Assembly: GCA_000328365.1 (NCBI GenBank)
Contig: KB294813.1
Coordinates: 274,754 to 338,753 of the forward strand
DNA: 64,000 bases
Origin: Capitella teleta
Taxonomy: Eukaryota > Annelida > Polychaeta > Capitellidae
Direction: 5' to 3'
The notes under the pieces were generated by a model. The model saw only the letters and a program-made list of their open reading frames with translations. It was not told where the DNA came from and searched no databases. Within the stretch, counting starts at the first letter, position 1. Every line of letters starts with the position of its first letter. The position numbers and the translations under genes are program-made. This document shows, piece after piece, positions 20,141 through 35,599 of this stretch.

Positions 20141-22316
20141 ATGGCCAGTGGTGCTCCAATTCCATCATCCCAGAATGGTCCTCCTCCCATGACAGGTGAA
20201 ATGGACGATGAGACGTTTGAGCGTGACCTGAAGGAGATGCTTCGTGACGGCCCCAACCTCAACGACGCCAGTGCCAACGTCATGGGGGGACCTCTTCCTG
20301 GCGCCAGTTCTGCTGCCGCACCACGCCCCCCTGTCCCCAGCAGTCTGCCAACCGGCACTGCTCCGATGCCACGCTCACAAACAGTGCCCCCTGGTGAGTT
20401 AGACTGCAATTGTAGTGAATGAATCATTAATTATCTTGGTCACAGCCACAAGCAACATTCCACTCTCAAGTCCCGAGCGAAATGGCGGAGGTTTCAGTGG
20501 GCCTCAGAAGTCAACAGGCGACTCAGGGCTCTCGCCGCTATCTGCTACCAAATTAGACTTCCTCAAGGCATGGTCCATTAACACGTACAAATGCACGAAA
20601 CAGCTCATCTCCGAGCGATTTGGTAAGGGGTCAAGGACGGTTGACCTTGAACTCGAGGCACAGATCGAAGCGTTGAGAGACACCCAACGAAAGTATTCCA
20701 ATGTATTGCGCTTGGCACGCGCCCTCACAAACCACTTCCACCATGTGGTGCAGACCCAAAAGTCACTCGGTGACACATTCAGCGAACTCTCACAGAAAAA
20801 CCCTGAACTGGGAGACGAGTTCTCCTACAATTCAGAAACGCAGAAAGTTCTGGCGAAAAACGGTGAAACTTTGCTTGGTAAGTGACCTGATGAGGGATTT
20901 CTTTAGAGTTTTTATTTTGTTGCATTGTTTGCAGGTGCACTGAACTTCTTCACGTCCAGCGTTAACACTCTTTGTAATAAAACCATGGAAGACACACTGA
21001 TGACAGTGAAGCTGTATGAAAATGCACGGTGAGTTTCCATGGTGGTGATGCAATTGAATTGAAGCAGCGCTTGCAAAGGAGTCTGATGCTGGACAACCAA
21101 CTTTAAATGATTATATCACCTTCATGTTTTACACAAGAGCTGTATACTCAACTGCACAAAATAATTTTACAATCTGTATGTATGAATTTTCATGCCAGTG
21201 AGTTGCATGTATGCCTGACCCATCACATAGGATGACGCAATGATGTTTTTAGCACAGGTTCTTGTATACCAGTTCATGAGGTGTGTATCTGTTGCTGCAA
21301 TTACATGGCACTGTTGAGTTTGAGTTGCTTTTTCTTTCTGTAAGGAATTAACTTTTTCTTCTTCTTCTTCAGAGTTGAGTACGATGCGTACAGAGCTGAT
21401 CTGGACGCGTGGAACCAGGCCCCTCGTGACTCCACCACGATCGCCCGATTGGAAGACGCGCAGAAGAAGTTTTCTGGCCACAAGGAGAAATTTGACCGTT
21501 TGAGAGCGGACGTGGCTATCAAACTGAAATTCCTGGATGAGAACAAGGTACTAGGGTGCTCTGATTTATGCTAATTTTATGCAAAATGAAGCAGTTGTGA
21601 ATCAATTTATTTAGTTTTCTCGAGACTAGTGATGTGATTTCAATATCAGGTGACCGTTTGGCGCAAACAACTTGGTCTGCTGCAAAATGCACAAAAGTCG
21701 TACATCGAACGCAACAACACCAGTCTGGAAGAAACTCTGCATTCAATTGATTCGCACTCAAAAGCGCTTTCTGAATGAGTCAGTAATTTTGGTGGAGGCA
21801 GGCAAACCATTTCACAAGTTTTTGTTTCAATTGCAGCTTATTCATCTTGTCAAATGGTTTCCTCTGGTGTTATTGCTTGTGCTGTAGAAAGTGTTACTAA
21901 TATTGCATTTTACTTGAACACACGAGTCGACTGAGTGCCAATTTTGTAGTAAATTTGTGAAATAAAATTGAACATTTTTACGTTTAATCTATAACTCTTC
22001 TACACTCAATCACGTCTTCTTTGGCGTCAAGGCCAATTATCTCGTATGTGATTCAGCCTGCATGATGCAATTTAGAAATTATCTCGATGGCATTCAGATT
22101 GGTGTCAGTCATTTAATGGCGCTGTGCAAATTATCCTCATCCTTGACCTTCTTTATTTTCCAGGTCAAGGTCATGCATAAGCAGCTGCTCCTTTTCCACA
22201 ACGCCATCTCTGCGTACTTCTCTGGAAACCAGTCTTCTTTGGAAGCGACTCTGAAACAGTTCAACATCAAACTGAAAGCGCCCAACACAGAGAAGACGTC
22301 TTGGTTAGAACAATGA
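20141..22316 (+). CDS. ARFIP: Arfaptin (BAR/AH domain, ARF and Rac binding)
   Basis: Five exons, 20141-20393, 20446-20877, 20935-21028, 21373-21547 and 22164-22316, give 368 residues with matching phases (human ARFIP1 373, ARFIP2 341). An acidic and proline-rich N-terminus of about 120 residues precedes the AH/BAR domain (about 121-350). That domain begins [20 protein letters not shown] and includes [20 protein letters not shown] and the near-invariant [15 protein letters not shown]. The end, [17 protein letters not shown] then TSWLEQ, is the arfaptin C-terminus. Arfaptins bind GTP-loaded ARL1/ARF and Rac at the trans-Golgi and sense membrane curvature. The first two introns are 52 and 57 bp. 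A splice acceptor sits directly before the ATG. Confidence 0.95.
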
Positions 22317-23980
22317 AAACCTCTCCTCCATTTTTCCTTCAATTTAATTCTTGTCTTCCTTTCATTTCATGTTTTTCTGTTTAAAATATTGAATTTGTGG
22401 ATAATTTAATTAATTAAACCGATGTATGTAACGTAACCTTGATTCATTATTTCAATTCTTTAGGAAGGCCACAATTTACACTTTTTTGCATTCCTCTTGT
22501 CAATAATTTTAGTTAACAATCTCAAAGCTGCTTAGTTTATTTTATTATTTCGGATTTTGTTTTCTCAGACAGTGTATTCAAAGTGTTTTGGGGGTATTTT
22601 GTATGTACGCTGATTATATCCAAGCTAAAGGGACCATTTCTCGTGTGGTCGGTGTGCATATCATCGTGTCGATGATATCTCTTTTTTAATAAATATTTCT
22701 GATTTATTTGTCATATTTCTCACAGATCAAAAAAAAAGTCAAAATCTCACAAAAATTCACTGTTTTCCACTTTTGTTTCCTAGTCATTATATGTGATTGT
22801 TTGGCATTCCTTGTAGCAATAACCGGATATTGTGCCAGCAAAATTTTGAAAAGCAAGCTCGCTCTAAGCGCTGCCCTTAATGACCTTCGTTGGAATGTTT
22901 AGAACTCCCAGAAGCATTGAACCCATCATCTTTGTACTAAAAAACTCTTTGGGTACCAGTCACGTGCAGGGTTGATATGTCGTAGATCTGTAGTCGGTGT
23001 GTCTGTATATATAGAATTACAAGTTGTACATATAATTCTCACTCTTTTTGTGCTGTATTTATAATCTAATATCTTAATGTTACGGTGGCTGTTTCTTCAT
23101 TTCAATTCTGCATGGTCCTCGGCCATATTGTTTGTCCCAATGATTCTGGCTGAAAAATTACAGAGAATTAAAACACTTCTTGCAATTATTTGTTTGTTCT
23201 TCTCTTTCCGTTTTTTGTCTTTTTTTTTTTCTGTATTATATACATGTACATGTAATGATATTGTTTACTGGGAATTTGAGCTGAATCGTACAGCAAGTGG
23301 ATAGTTTGCGCTACAGTAAACCGTGACAACTATTCTGTGGTAGTATTTCATAAATGGATCGAGAGTAAATATTGCATTGGGGATATAATCATTTCCACTG
23401 TCTGGTAAGGTCGTGTGTAAACGTATAAAAATGCATCCAATTTCCAAGGTTATACATGTACTTCCTTTAGCAGATGGTACATGTTATTGAGTGCAAAAAT
23501 CCTGGGAATTTCAGCATTTAATTATCGTAATTCCTTAATTATGTTTTCTGATTTGCTTGTATCAAATTTGGGCTGATCATAATAATAATTATTTGGTAAT
23601 GCACATGATTTCTTCCCCACTCCCTCCAGGCATCAAATTTGACTAAAACATTTTTGGCGTGCAAAGTTTCCCCGTTGCATAGAAATTAAGCGAATGTATC
23701 AGTACATACCACTGTATATCCAACCGTTACCATCAACATGCTAAATTGCTAATTATTATTATTGTGCTCTCATGCAGAAGCAATGATTTCCACTACTATC
23801 CAACATCCTTGCTCAGAAGAACGAGTGCGTAATGATTCGTTATAACCAATCAGTTCAATATTAGTTTCAACCGAATATATATTTTCCTACTTTCGTTTTC
23901 ATTTATTATAGAAGTGAAACTGAATTTCTGTGAATCTGTTATAATATGTTTATGTTAAACTTATAATCTTCTATTGAATC
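22317..23980. other. Intergenic, arfaptin 3' side
   Basis: Contains an aataaa at about 22688 that could end the arfaptin transcript. A 64-codon open stretch at 22708 has one hydrophobic segment but no match. No gene supported. Confidence 0.5.
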
Positions 23981-25111
23981 ATGAAAAACTGTTTGATATT
24001 CGGAGGAAATGGTTTCCTTGGTTACGAAACTCTTTTAGCAATAACTTCCTTGCGTAATATAAACGTTGTAGTCGCGAATCGAGGGCGCAGTTGGCAGTGG
24101 GGAAAACTGCGTTCACTGGAGGAGAGAACGCAAGCCAAGGGCCCCTTCAAGGGCATGCCTCAGATCTTCAAACTGGATCGGAAGGAACCGCTCACTCGTG
24201 CTGGAGAATTGATGAAGTACATTCACAGTGTTGATAGCATTGATTTTGTTATTGACTTCAGTGCGTATAACAAATACGCCATTGAACAGGTCATCGAGAC
24301 AGAAGAATTGCGGAGAAAAATAGGACATTACATTTACATCAGCACTGATTCAGTGTATGAGGTATGTGACGTCAGCGCAGGAAAGCCACTTCAAGAATGC
24401 GATTCCATTCGACCATCTTGCCCAAAACGAAGACACAAGCTCGACAAGAAAGATAGCTACGGTCGAAAGAAATTAGAATGCGAGGAAGTTTTGCAAACCC
24501 AACGTTTAAACAAAGGTTTTGCATTCACATTTCTAAGACTCGCTGACGTGGTAGGATTCCATGACAGCACCAACCGATGGTTGGAATACCAGCTCTGGTT
24601 GAAATTGGGACATGCTCTAAACATTCCGGTGTATCTCCCAGAAAGTGTCACTGACAAAAAAATCAGTCTTGTTTACAACAAAGACGTTGCTTCATTGATA
24701 CAAAATTTGATAACAAATGAAGATCTTCTCTCAACAGCAGCTGATGAGGCTTTTAATATTGCATTTTCTGAGAACTTCTCAGTGAAAACTGTTCTTAATG
24801 AAATTGAAAGTTGTCTCGGTATTCATGACGTGTCAATCCGCTTCAGTGACAAGGCTCCACAGATGTTCCCCTCAGTTGAGAATGGACCAGTGGACACTTC
24901 TAAGGTGAAATCTCTTCTTGGCTGGCAACCATCTACGTTCAAACAATCATGTCAGGGGATTGTTACTGATTACGAGGAAAGCATGCGAATGGGTGAAACA
25001 CAGGAGGAATTGTGGGAAGCAGCGGAGGAACTGCTCAGTGATGTGCACGATTCATATGACGCAGTTACACTGGAACGAATGGAGGAATTACTGCGTAAAT
25101 GGATTCTGTGA
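23981..25111 (+). CDS. NAD(P)-dependent epimerase/dehydratase-like extended SDR, intronless
   Basis: A 376-residue Rossmann protein in one exon. The nucleotide-binding loop is GGNGFLG at 8-14. An acidic residue in the KLD stretch (D66) is a possible adenine contact. STDSVY at 121-126 holds the family serine/threonine, and Y160-x3-K164 is the catalytic YxxxK pair. The region PVDTSKVKSLLGWQP at about 303-317 is the usual extended-SDR sugar-nucleotide-binding tail (the LGWxP motif). Members of the family epimerise or dehydrate nucleotide sugars; the substrate is unknown. The overall form resembles CSP41-like or bacterial epimerase-like proteins. It lacks introns, unlike all its multi-exon neighbours, so retroposition or an old transfer is possible but not shown. 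Confidence 0.88.
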   Translation: MKNCLIFGGNGFLGYETLLAITSLRNINVVVANRGRSWQWGKLRSLEERTQAKGPFKGMPQIFKLDRKEPLTRAGELMKYIHSVDSIDFVIDFSAYNKYAIEQVIETEELRRKIGHYIYISTDSVYEVCDVSAGKPLQECDSIRPSCPKRRHKLDKKDSYGRKKLECEEVLQTQRLNKGFAFTFLRLADVVGFHDSTNRWLEYQLWLKLGHALNIPVYLPESVTDKKISLVYNKDVASLIQNLITNEDLLSTAADEAFNIAFSENFSVKTVLNEIESCLGIHDVSIRFSDKAPQMFPSVENGPVDTSKVKSLLGWQPSTFKQSCQGIVTDYEESMRMGETQEELWEAAEELLSDVHDSYDAVTLERMEELLRKWIL

Positions 25112-25984
25112 TCAGTTAATGAAATACTCTTCATCCTGATACTGTACATGTACTAGTACCGGGGTATGTGTTTTTTTATTGATTATACCGATTTGTGACA
25201 TTAAAAAATTGCAGCTCTGTCCAGCAATTCTGATCATTACTTGTATTATCATCAGGACATGGTCTCTATTTTACATTTGCTGGTGTACAGGGTGATTCAA
25301 AGGTATATTTACAAGTAATGGGGATTTTTCAACCATGTGTAAATTGTTACAAAAATGATCCTTTCTCTAAAACCGTGCTATGTAACCCAATATAATTACC
25401 ATTTATAGTTGCAGTAGCCTCTTATCAAATATATTAAGCCTTTTACTGGGTCATTTTATAGCAAATATTCTAGAAATGCTGCTTTAACGACGCCGCCTCA
25501 AAGTGTGCATTAATAATTTTGTCGTTCCGCTTGGAGCATCAGAGGCCGCGAAAAAACATGCGTACTCAAAGGCGCCATCCCCAGATCCGCCACTTCAAAT
25601 CAAAACAAATATTTAAAATTAACTAACATTCATATATATTGTATTATCTTAATTCTAGAAGTTTAGAACACGATAAAAAACAACATGAAAGTGTTATATA
25701 CTATACAGGATCTCCTCGTTTCAATGATAAATTATCTCCTCTGCATGACCATGGAAGAAAATAAGCCACAGGAGTTATTTACCACAGTGTCTTCTCATTA
25801 ATGTTATTATTTGAACTTTCATCTGTATGCTTATAGGCAGACACCTGTGGTGTAAAACTTTATTTGTTTACGTAAGCAATCTTGCATTGCATGCTAATGT
25901 GACCAATGCATGCATGCATTATGTAGTAATATTTACTATAATGTAAACAATGCTTTGCCATAGCATACCATGGAATATCTGGTT

Positions 25985-27290
25985 CTCTTTTAGACTGGTT
26001 CAAAGATTATTTATCGAATCAAGTGCAGCGTGTCGTAGTTGAGGGTGAGGAGTCTGACTGGACCCCAGTTACCTCTGGCGTTCCTCAGGGTTCAATTTTG
26101 GGACCTTTTCTTTTTCTTTTATTCATAAACGACATGCCGAGATCTGTTTCTTCAGCTTCTACTGCTTTGTTTGCAGATGATTGCAAAATTTATGCCAATT
26201 AATTCTAATCGTGATTCTGTATTATTACAAAGTGATTTAAATGAACTTTTAAAATGGGAGTAAAAAGTGGGGTATGGCTTTTAATCGGTCGAAATGTGAT
26301 GTTCTTACCATTAGATTAATTCTAATCGTGATTTTGTATTATTACAAAGTGATTTAAATGAACTTTTAAAATGGGAGTAAAAAGTGGGGTATGGCTTTTA
26401 ATCCGTCGAAATGTAAAGTTCTTACCATTACTAGGTCACACTCTCCTGTTTCTTTTAATTATCATCTCGATGGAAATGTTTTAGAAAGAGTCTGTGAATT
26501 CAGAGACCTTGGTGTTGTTTTTAATAAGAATCTGTCTTTTACCCCTCACATTGAATGTATTGTTTTAAAAGCTAATCGTGTTTCTGGCATTATTAAGAGA
26601 ACCGTTGGTTATAGTGCCCCTCAATATGTAAAGCTAAGACTTTTTACTACACTTGTTCAATCTATTTTAGAGAACTGTTCACAGGTTTGGTCACCTTCTT
26701 TTAAAAAAGATATTTATTCTATAGAGTCCACTCAGAGGTCCATGACGAAGTATGTCTTGAATATTTTTACTGATGAAATGTCCTATTGTCATCATCTGCA
26801 GGCTTTACATATTTTACCTTTGTCTTATCGTAGAGAAGTGGCGGATCTGATGTTTGTTTTTAAATACTTGAAAGGTTTTATCAATGTTGATTTTACTGAT
26901 GAAGTGAGCATTTTAAATAATACACGCACTCTTCGTTCATCGAACACCGGCCTCCTTTTACAAAATCGTAATGTCAGAACCGAAACTTTTAAAGCATCTT
27001 TTTTTATCTATGGAATATTTTACCTTCTTTTATTAGAGATTCGCCATCTGTTTCCGTTTTTAAAGATCGTTTGATTGTCTTTTACTTTTCCAAACTTGAG
27101 TTGTTTTACGATGTTTTTAATTCTTGCACTATTACTTCTATTTGTCGTTGCACAGGGTCTCATCATGTTACTTGATCTTCGTTATTTTATTTGGTGTTCT
27201 TATTTTATTCCTGTCATGTGTTGATTATAGGCTGTGCCTTTTTATCAATCACATCTTGTTTTTATGCCATTAATTTAAAAAACAAAAAAC
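25985..27290 (+). mobile_element. LINE (CR1/Jockey-like) reverse transcriptase remnant
   Basis: From about 25985 the frame reads LLDWFKDYLSNQVQRVV, then a VPQGSILGPFLFLLFINDMP block (RT motifs) and FADD at about 26170-26181, the catalytic xxDD box. After a tandem duplication the frame resumes at 26391 with FNPSKCKVLTI, FRDLGVVFNKNLSF, a KANR...IKRT block and VQSILENCSQVWSP, the thumb and post-RT region of CR1/Jockey ORF2. It ends near aaaaaacaaaaaacaaaaaa at about 27276. The 5' part with the endonuclease is missing. It is dead. Confidence 0.85.
26198..26431. repeat. Tandem duplication, 117-bp unit, two copies
   Basis: The unit begins attaattctaatcgtg at 26198 and again at 26315, and differs at only a few bases. 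It lies inside the RT gene just after the FADD box. The unit length is a multiple of three, but both copies contain stops, so the repeat probably arose after the LINE had died. Confidence 0.9.
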
Positions 27291-27343
27291 AAAAAATTGT
27301 AAAATCCCCATTGCTTGTATGCTTTTGAATCTCCCTGTATATG

Positions 27344-27855
27344 TTATTTTTATGTAATCATGAACTTTGTTCTTTACCTGTATCTTTTATTCTTAAGCGG
27401 GTTGTGTAATGTTTCACCTTCCTTTGCCTCAGAATTGACCAGATTTAAATGGAAGATTCAGCCACATAAAATCGTAGCACCCACGAATAAGGCTACAATC
27501 AAAGTTTGAACAACAAGCGGGGTTTGTATTAAAGCGAAGAGTTTATTTGTCGTTTGAGAGAAAAGAGCCACTAATTCATCTAGATACAAGAACACAGGAG
27601 AGATCATTCAATGAGACAACACAATACATTCTACAAGTAGTCAAACGCTAAGCTACGTAGTAAAGCGATAAATGACACTAGGCTCGGCCTATGGTACATT
27701 ATAAATGTGCATGTTCTACACGGTTTCAAAAACCTGTAAGCACTTCAAAGAAGAAAAGAAATAAAGACGTTTGCAAATATTATTACTAGTAATAGAAAAA
27801 ATTTTCCAAATAGAGTGATGATTGTGTGTTAACAAGTGCGGGATACGACGACCAA
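27344..27855. other. 3' flank of the Smad gene
   Basis: No gene. On the minus strand aataaa at about 27547-27542 could be the Smad polyadenylation signal, about 310 bp past the stop. Confidence 0.45.
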
Positions 27856-31183
<3,328 letters not shown>

Positions 31184-32093
31184 TAGTCTCCAGAGCGAGG
31201 AGGTATAACTACAAGCGTATAGACTTCAGAAGCACAGTGAAGACTTAGCTCCCCAAGCCGTAGCGTAGTGCACACACACCGCTACTGCATGAACAGGTCT
31301 TTGTAACGGCGACTATATTTTAGAGCAATATCATTTATATCACGCCGAGTCCTCCTACAATGTAAGAATGTTTTTAGCAGCTAAATGTATTTAGAAATCG
31401 AAAAATAACCACCACTTGAGCTGTTACACGAGAAAATGAAGAGTAATTAATATAAAAACGAAGATTGTGGATGTTTGAACATATAACTTCGCCACTATTG
31501 TTGTTCTCGCGTGGAAATATCGCGAGATCACGCGTGATCTTCAAGTCTCGCGAGATATGTTTTGACAGCTGTCATCGATCCCATTTATGAGTGCCATCTT
31601 GAACTTTATTATTTTTTGCTCGCACCTCAACACGTGGAAGGTAATGGAGCAGCAAACATTTCCCTTAATATACGATCATTCAATTGTACAGACTGACTCC
31701 AGATAAGAGCTGTCATATTGATATTTTGTAAACAAAAAGCGCACGTGCTTATGTTGACATTCCGGTCTCGTGCGCCAGATGCATTCTGGGTCATTTCCGT
31801 TCACAACATGGCGCGATGTTGTTGATTCTCAAATATTGTTGTTAAAAAGCTGTGAAACATCGTTCAACAGGTAGCAACGTGTACAAAAGTTGACTTTTTA
31901 TGGAATGAAGTATTCAAAGATTTTCACCAGCTAGTATAAATAGTGATTTTTGGATCACAAAGAATTCTACAGCTTCACAAAAGTTCACAACTCACTGTCG
32001 CTATGGGAGTCAATGGCGATACGCGGTAGCGGTGTGTGGGAACTACTCCGCTACCCTTGGGGAGCTAAGTGAAGACTGTGACAGTCTGGAGAT
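31184..32093. repeat. Inverted-repeat element about 0.9 kb (MITE-like)
   Basis: The left arm at about 31184-31300 contains gacttagctccccaag then acacacaccgctactgc. The right arm at about 31995-32093 contains the reverse complements gcggtagcggtgtgtggg and cttggggagctaagtgaaga. Arms are about 110 bp and imperfect. No clean target duplication was seen. It holds no open frame that I trust. Confidence 0.6.
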
Positions 32094-33150
32094 ATCATGA
32101 TATGCAGATGAAAATGATCATGACTGTTCTGTGATCATGTGATATTGGTTGCAAGCATCTGTGTGGTGATGAGGGCCATGTTTCGAATAACCAGTGATCG
32201 TCAACTAGCGCCACCGACTCACTCGAGTCACTGACACTCGGCAAACTGACAAAGTTTCTTCTCTTTTTTTTTCAGAGAAACACTGCTAGTTTGCGCTGAA
32301 TCAGAGAACTGCATGCATGATGCACTAAAATTTAGAGGGGGCGAACGCTGAAACCGACAATTTATCTCACCGTTTACGCCGCAAGAAGCATGGAGATGTA
32401 AGAGATCGATACAAGATGATTAATTGCTAATATCGAGTCGCTTTGAACACACACAAAGCTGTACCGATTAATTTTAAACAACAAAAATGTCAGTGTTGAA
32501 ATTGGCGACAGTCAGGCTGGAACCGCTTCACTTACTGATTCACCGATGTATCACTCCGCTGGTGTTAACTGCAATTGCACGCAATCGCACGCAGAACTTG
32601 AACCGATTGCATATTATTATTACACACAGCTTTATTTTGTTACCTAAAAGATAATTTTTGGGGGTTGTCAATCCATCTTGTACCAATTAAATACTAAGCA
32701 GCCGAGTTACTCCTTTACGATCTACACGCTTTCCTCGTGACGTCACCTAGCCAGGAGACATTTCGTCTGGAGGCATCCATTTTTGAAAAGGGGTGTCAGC
32801 TATTTAGCGCGTGGCTTCTGCGCCACCAATCCATGGGTAGTTTTGATATTTGACAACTAATACGGGTTGTATGATTCACATATGATAAAAAAATATATAT
32901 AATCAGGCGTATTTCTGAATGAAATGAACTGTTAAGTGAAAACACTTCTTCTGTGAGCCTATGCGGGTTCCTTTCACTTTCGGTCAGACCTGGTCATCCT
33001 GTAATCAAAATGGAATTTCCCAAGAACGGCATACACGTTATGATGTCTGGAGAGAAACATTATGAAGATTTGCATGATTTTCCGTAATTGTGGATTTATC
33101 ATGATATTATAAGAGTCAGTTTTGAATACTTTTGATACGCATTTGGTTGA
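32094..33150. other. Intergenic DNA
   Basis: No gene seen. A gtgacgtcac palindrome (CRE-like) lies at about 32737-32746, within possible promoter distance of the Smad gene. Confidence 0.4.
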
Positions 33151-33480
33151 ACAGCAGTAACCTCCGAAATTACGCAGGACTCAGTTTTAGGTCCGATACT
33201 CTCTGTGCTAATCATCATTGACCTGCCAGTGAATGTCAGCAGCAGACTCCTTCGTGGTTACCGAAATATATGCCCACAACGACCAAGCTGCACTCCAGGC
33301 GGACTTAGAGCAGCTGTCGGAGTGGAGCAGACGATGGCTCCTCTCCTTCAACCCATTCAATTGCAAACAGCTTTGCATAAACAGGACTCCAAGATCAGAA
33401 GATGCATCGACTGTTACCATAGCTAGATGGCCACCCCCTTCGCCAAGTCACAAGGGAAAGGGATCTTGGTGTAACCTTTG
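33150..33480 (+). mobile_element. LINE reverse transcriptase fragment
   Basis: Reads QDSVLGPILSVLIIIDLP, a decayed version of the PQGSVLGPxLFxxxINDLP motif. After a frame change it reads DQAALQADLEQLSEWSRRW and FNPFNCKQLCI, which follow the catalytic box in CR1/Jockey-type RT. The FADD box itself is lost. A dead fragment with no ends found. Confidence 0.75.
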
Positions 33481-33790
33481 AAGAGACTCTCTCATTCAAG
33501 TCTAGAAATATAAAACAATTGTGTAACACTTTGATATGAGTGAGTGACGGCTGCTGGTGCACCTTCTGCTGACAGTTAGGAACATAAAAGAATATAATTT
33601 CTTTAATTTGGAGAACAAAGCAGATGAACGAATGCATGCTGCCTCGATCCACCACGTGTCACTCTTTCCCTTGCCCAGGAGGCCCTTGAGCTTCAAGTTT
33701 ACTTCAAACAGAACCCACATCCTGCCTGCCCAGCACTGTAATCGACCACCGTTTTGGCTGCAAGTGTGGCACAAAGGGACCAAAGCACTT

Positions 33791-33959
33791 NNNNNNNNNN
33801 NNNNNNNNNNNNNNNNNNNNNNNNNNNNNNNNNNNNNNNNNNNNNNNNNNNNNNNNNNNNNNNNNNNNNNNNNNNNNNNNNNNNNNNNNNNNNNNNNNNN
33901 NNNNNNNNNNNNNNNNNNNNNNNNNNNNNNNNNNNNNNNNNNNNNNNNNNNNNNNNNNN
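33791..33959. other. Assembly gap (169 N)
   Basis: Unknown bases. Frames reported across it would be artificial. It falls inside the degraded hAT coding region. Confidence 0.99.
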
Positions 33960-35311
33960 CCATCGACTGCAGCATGCGCTCACCAATCAGGTCAATGAAT
34001 TCCTCAGCAATGGTCTTTGATAGGTATGAAGTTGAGCCTGTTCCCCGATTTGCATAAGTCTGAATATGATTTGCCAGGAAAGAATCGTACAGATGATCTA
34101 CCACCATGCATGTGTACGTTTCGCATCTCATTATAGCGGTATAATTAATTTGTTAAATTTTGGAGCTGACTCGGCTGTAGAATTTTATCTCGGAATATTA
34201 AAATCATGATGATAATAAATATTGGGTTAAACCATTTGCGTGATTTATGAGAAAAAATTATGAATTTAAGAATGCTAGCTCTACAAGGAGAATAGTATAG
34301 GCCTATACGTCGTATATGGACTATGGTGGAGATTCGATGATTGATTCATTACCTTGCAATCAGCTCGAGCATGCCAAGGAAATTTCCATTCGACACAGAT
34401 CCAAAGACCTCCTTGGATCCACGAAGGGGCAGTCCTCGGCTCCCACAGTACTGTACGACATCGACGACTCTTCTGAGGATCTTCACCCAGTATGCTGTTT
34501 TATCCTCGATCTGATTTATCAACTGCCGATCAATGTCAGAAGAAACGTCTGCTCTCGCTGCCCTAGCGAGAATATTGTTCATGTGCGAACGTGTGCCCTC
34601 GTGTCGATGGAGAAGGTCTGGACCATGCTTCCAGTCATCAAAACCATTTTAGACAAAGGGGTTACTAGAAGCGCTAGTAGCATCATCTTTACTGGCCATC
34701 ACCTTGCACGGAAAACAAAACAATCGCAATTTCTTCACTGAAAAGCACAGCCATGGTCGATTGTACTTCTTGCCAGTTATTTTATGCTTGTACGAGAAAA
34801 ATGATGGCTGGCAATAGCGCTTAGTGGTTTCTCCAGGGAAAAGTCTACTAGTTTCCGAGAAATCAGCGTCGGCGTGTTGATATACTTCAGAGCCCCTAGC
34901 AAGGACTTCGTCCTTCTGTGCCTCATCGAGAATGATGGGCCACTCTCCAATATCCTCAGCTAACTCCCGACTCGTAGATTCTAGAACTGACTGTCCTGGG
35001 AGTTCAGTGGGTTCAGGGGGCAGCTCTTCTTCACACTCGGGCGCATTGACACTCACTTGCTGGACTGGGTCGGAGGCCTGCATGACCTCGGGCTCATGGC
35101 CAAGTGTAGATGTTGCGGCTTCGGCAGCAGAGTCACTGTAAGAGTCTGGCGTCCCTTGGGCTTGGCTGACATTGAAAAATGACGTAAGTTTACGCGATTT
35201 TGAAATCGCAACTTCCTCGCGCTGCTCCTTGGCTTCACGTGCTTTACGTTTTGCTGCGCCTGAGGCCTGTTTTCGGCCGAAGTCGCGGCCACGAACGTAG
35301 GGAGAGCTCAT
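33960..35311 (-). pseudogene. hAT transposase, ZMYM1/TTF-finger type, degraded
   Basis: Starts at an ATG at 35311. An acidic, low-complexity N-terminus of about 150 residues leads to the TTF-type zinc finger (about 155-205): RPWLCFSVKKLRLFCFPCK. After an in-frame stop near 34652 the same frame continues (GFDDWKHGP, an HEGTRSH block, NNILARAARADVSS, then NGNFLGMLELIA). In another frame nearer the gap is SYLSKTIAEEFIDLIGERM. These blocks in this order are those of ZMYM1-like hAT transposases (TTF finger plus DUF4371). The plus-strand open stretch at 34316-34741 is its shadow. The catalytic C-terminal part is lost in or beyond the gap. Confidence 0.82.
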
Positions 35312-35599
35312 TCCTGTTGCCTAGCTGCTCCGAGCTCCGACACAAATCGAAACTTTCTACCCGCATATCGTACACATTTTAAATCGGAAATTGCATTGTT
35401 TTGACTAGCGATAAGCGAAAGCTCGAGCGATTTTTTTTCTTTACTTGGTTTGTTTTGAAAACATTCGATGGGGCCTAGGAGTATGTCCGCCGTTGTCCGC
35501 CTACAAATTGCGTGCGCACAATTTCCGTGGAAATTTTTTTTTTTTTTAAGCTGAAGCGCGGGCCCCCTCCAAGCGCGGGCCCGTGGCATGTGCCACAAA

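Larger units (their letters stand above)
25288..27337. mobile_element. Tc1/mariner-like terminal inverted repeats enclosing a LINE
   Basis: The left terminus 25288-25328 starts CAGGGTGATTCAAAGG and runs to a ggggatttt block. The right terminus 27301-27337 is its imperfect reverse complement, ending in CCCTG. A TA dinucleotide stands immediately outside both ends (25286-25287 and 27338-27339), the target duplication of the Tc1/mariner group. There is no DDE transposase reading frame. The interior after about 25985 is a LINE. Confidence 0.65.

Noticed and set aside
21650-21740. Extra arfaptin exon after a caatatcag acceptor
   Set aside because: The phase-consistent join of 21547 to 22164 reproduces the arfaptin sequence with no missing residues.
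33557-34057. Plus-strand open frame across the N run
   Set aside because: Depends on translating 169 unknown bases.
34316-34741. 141-codon plus-strand gene
   Set aside because: Antisense shadow of the hAT/ZMYM1-like transposase blocks.
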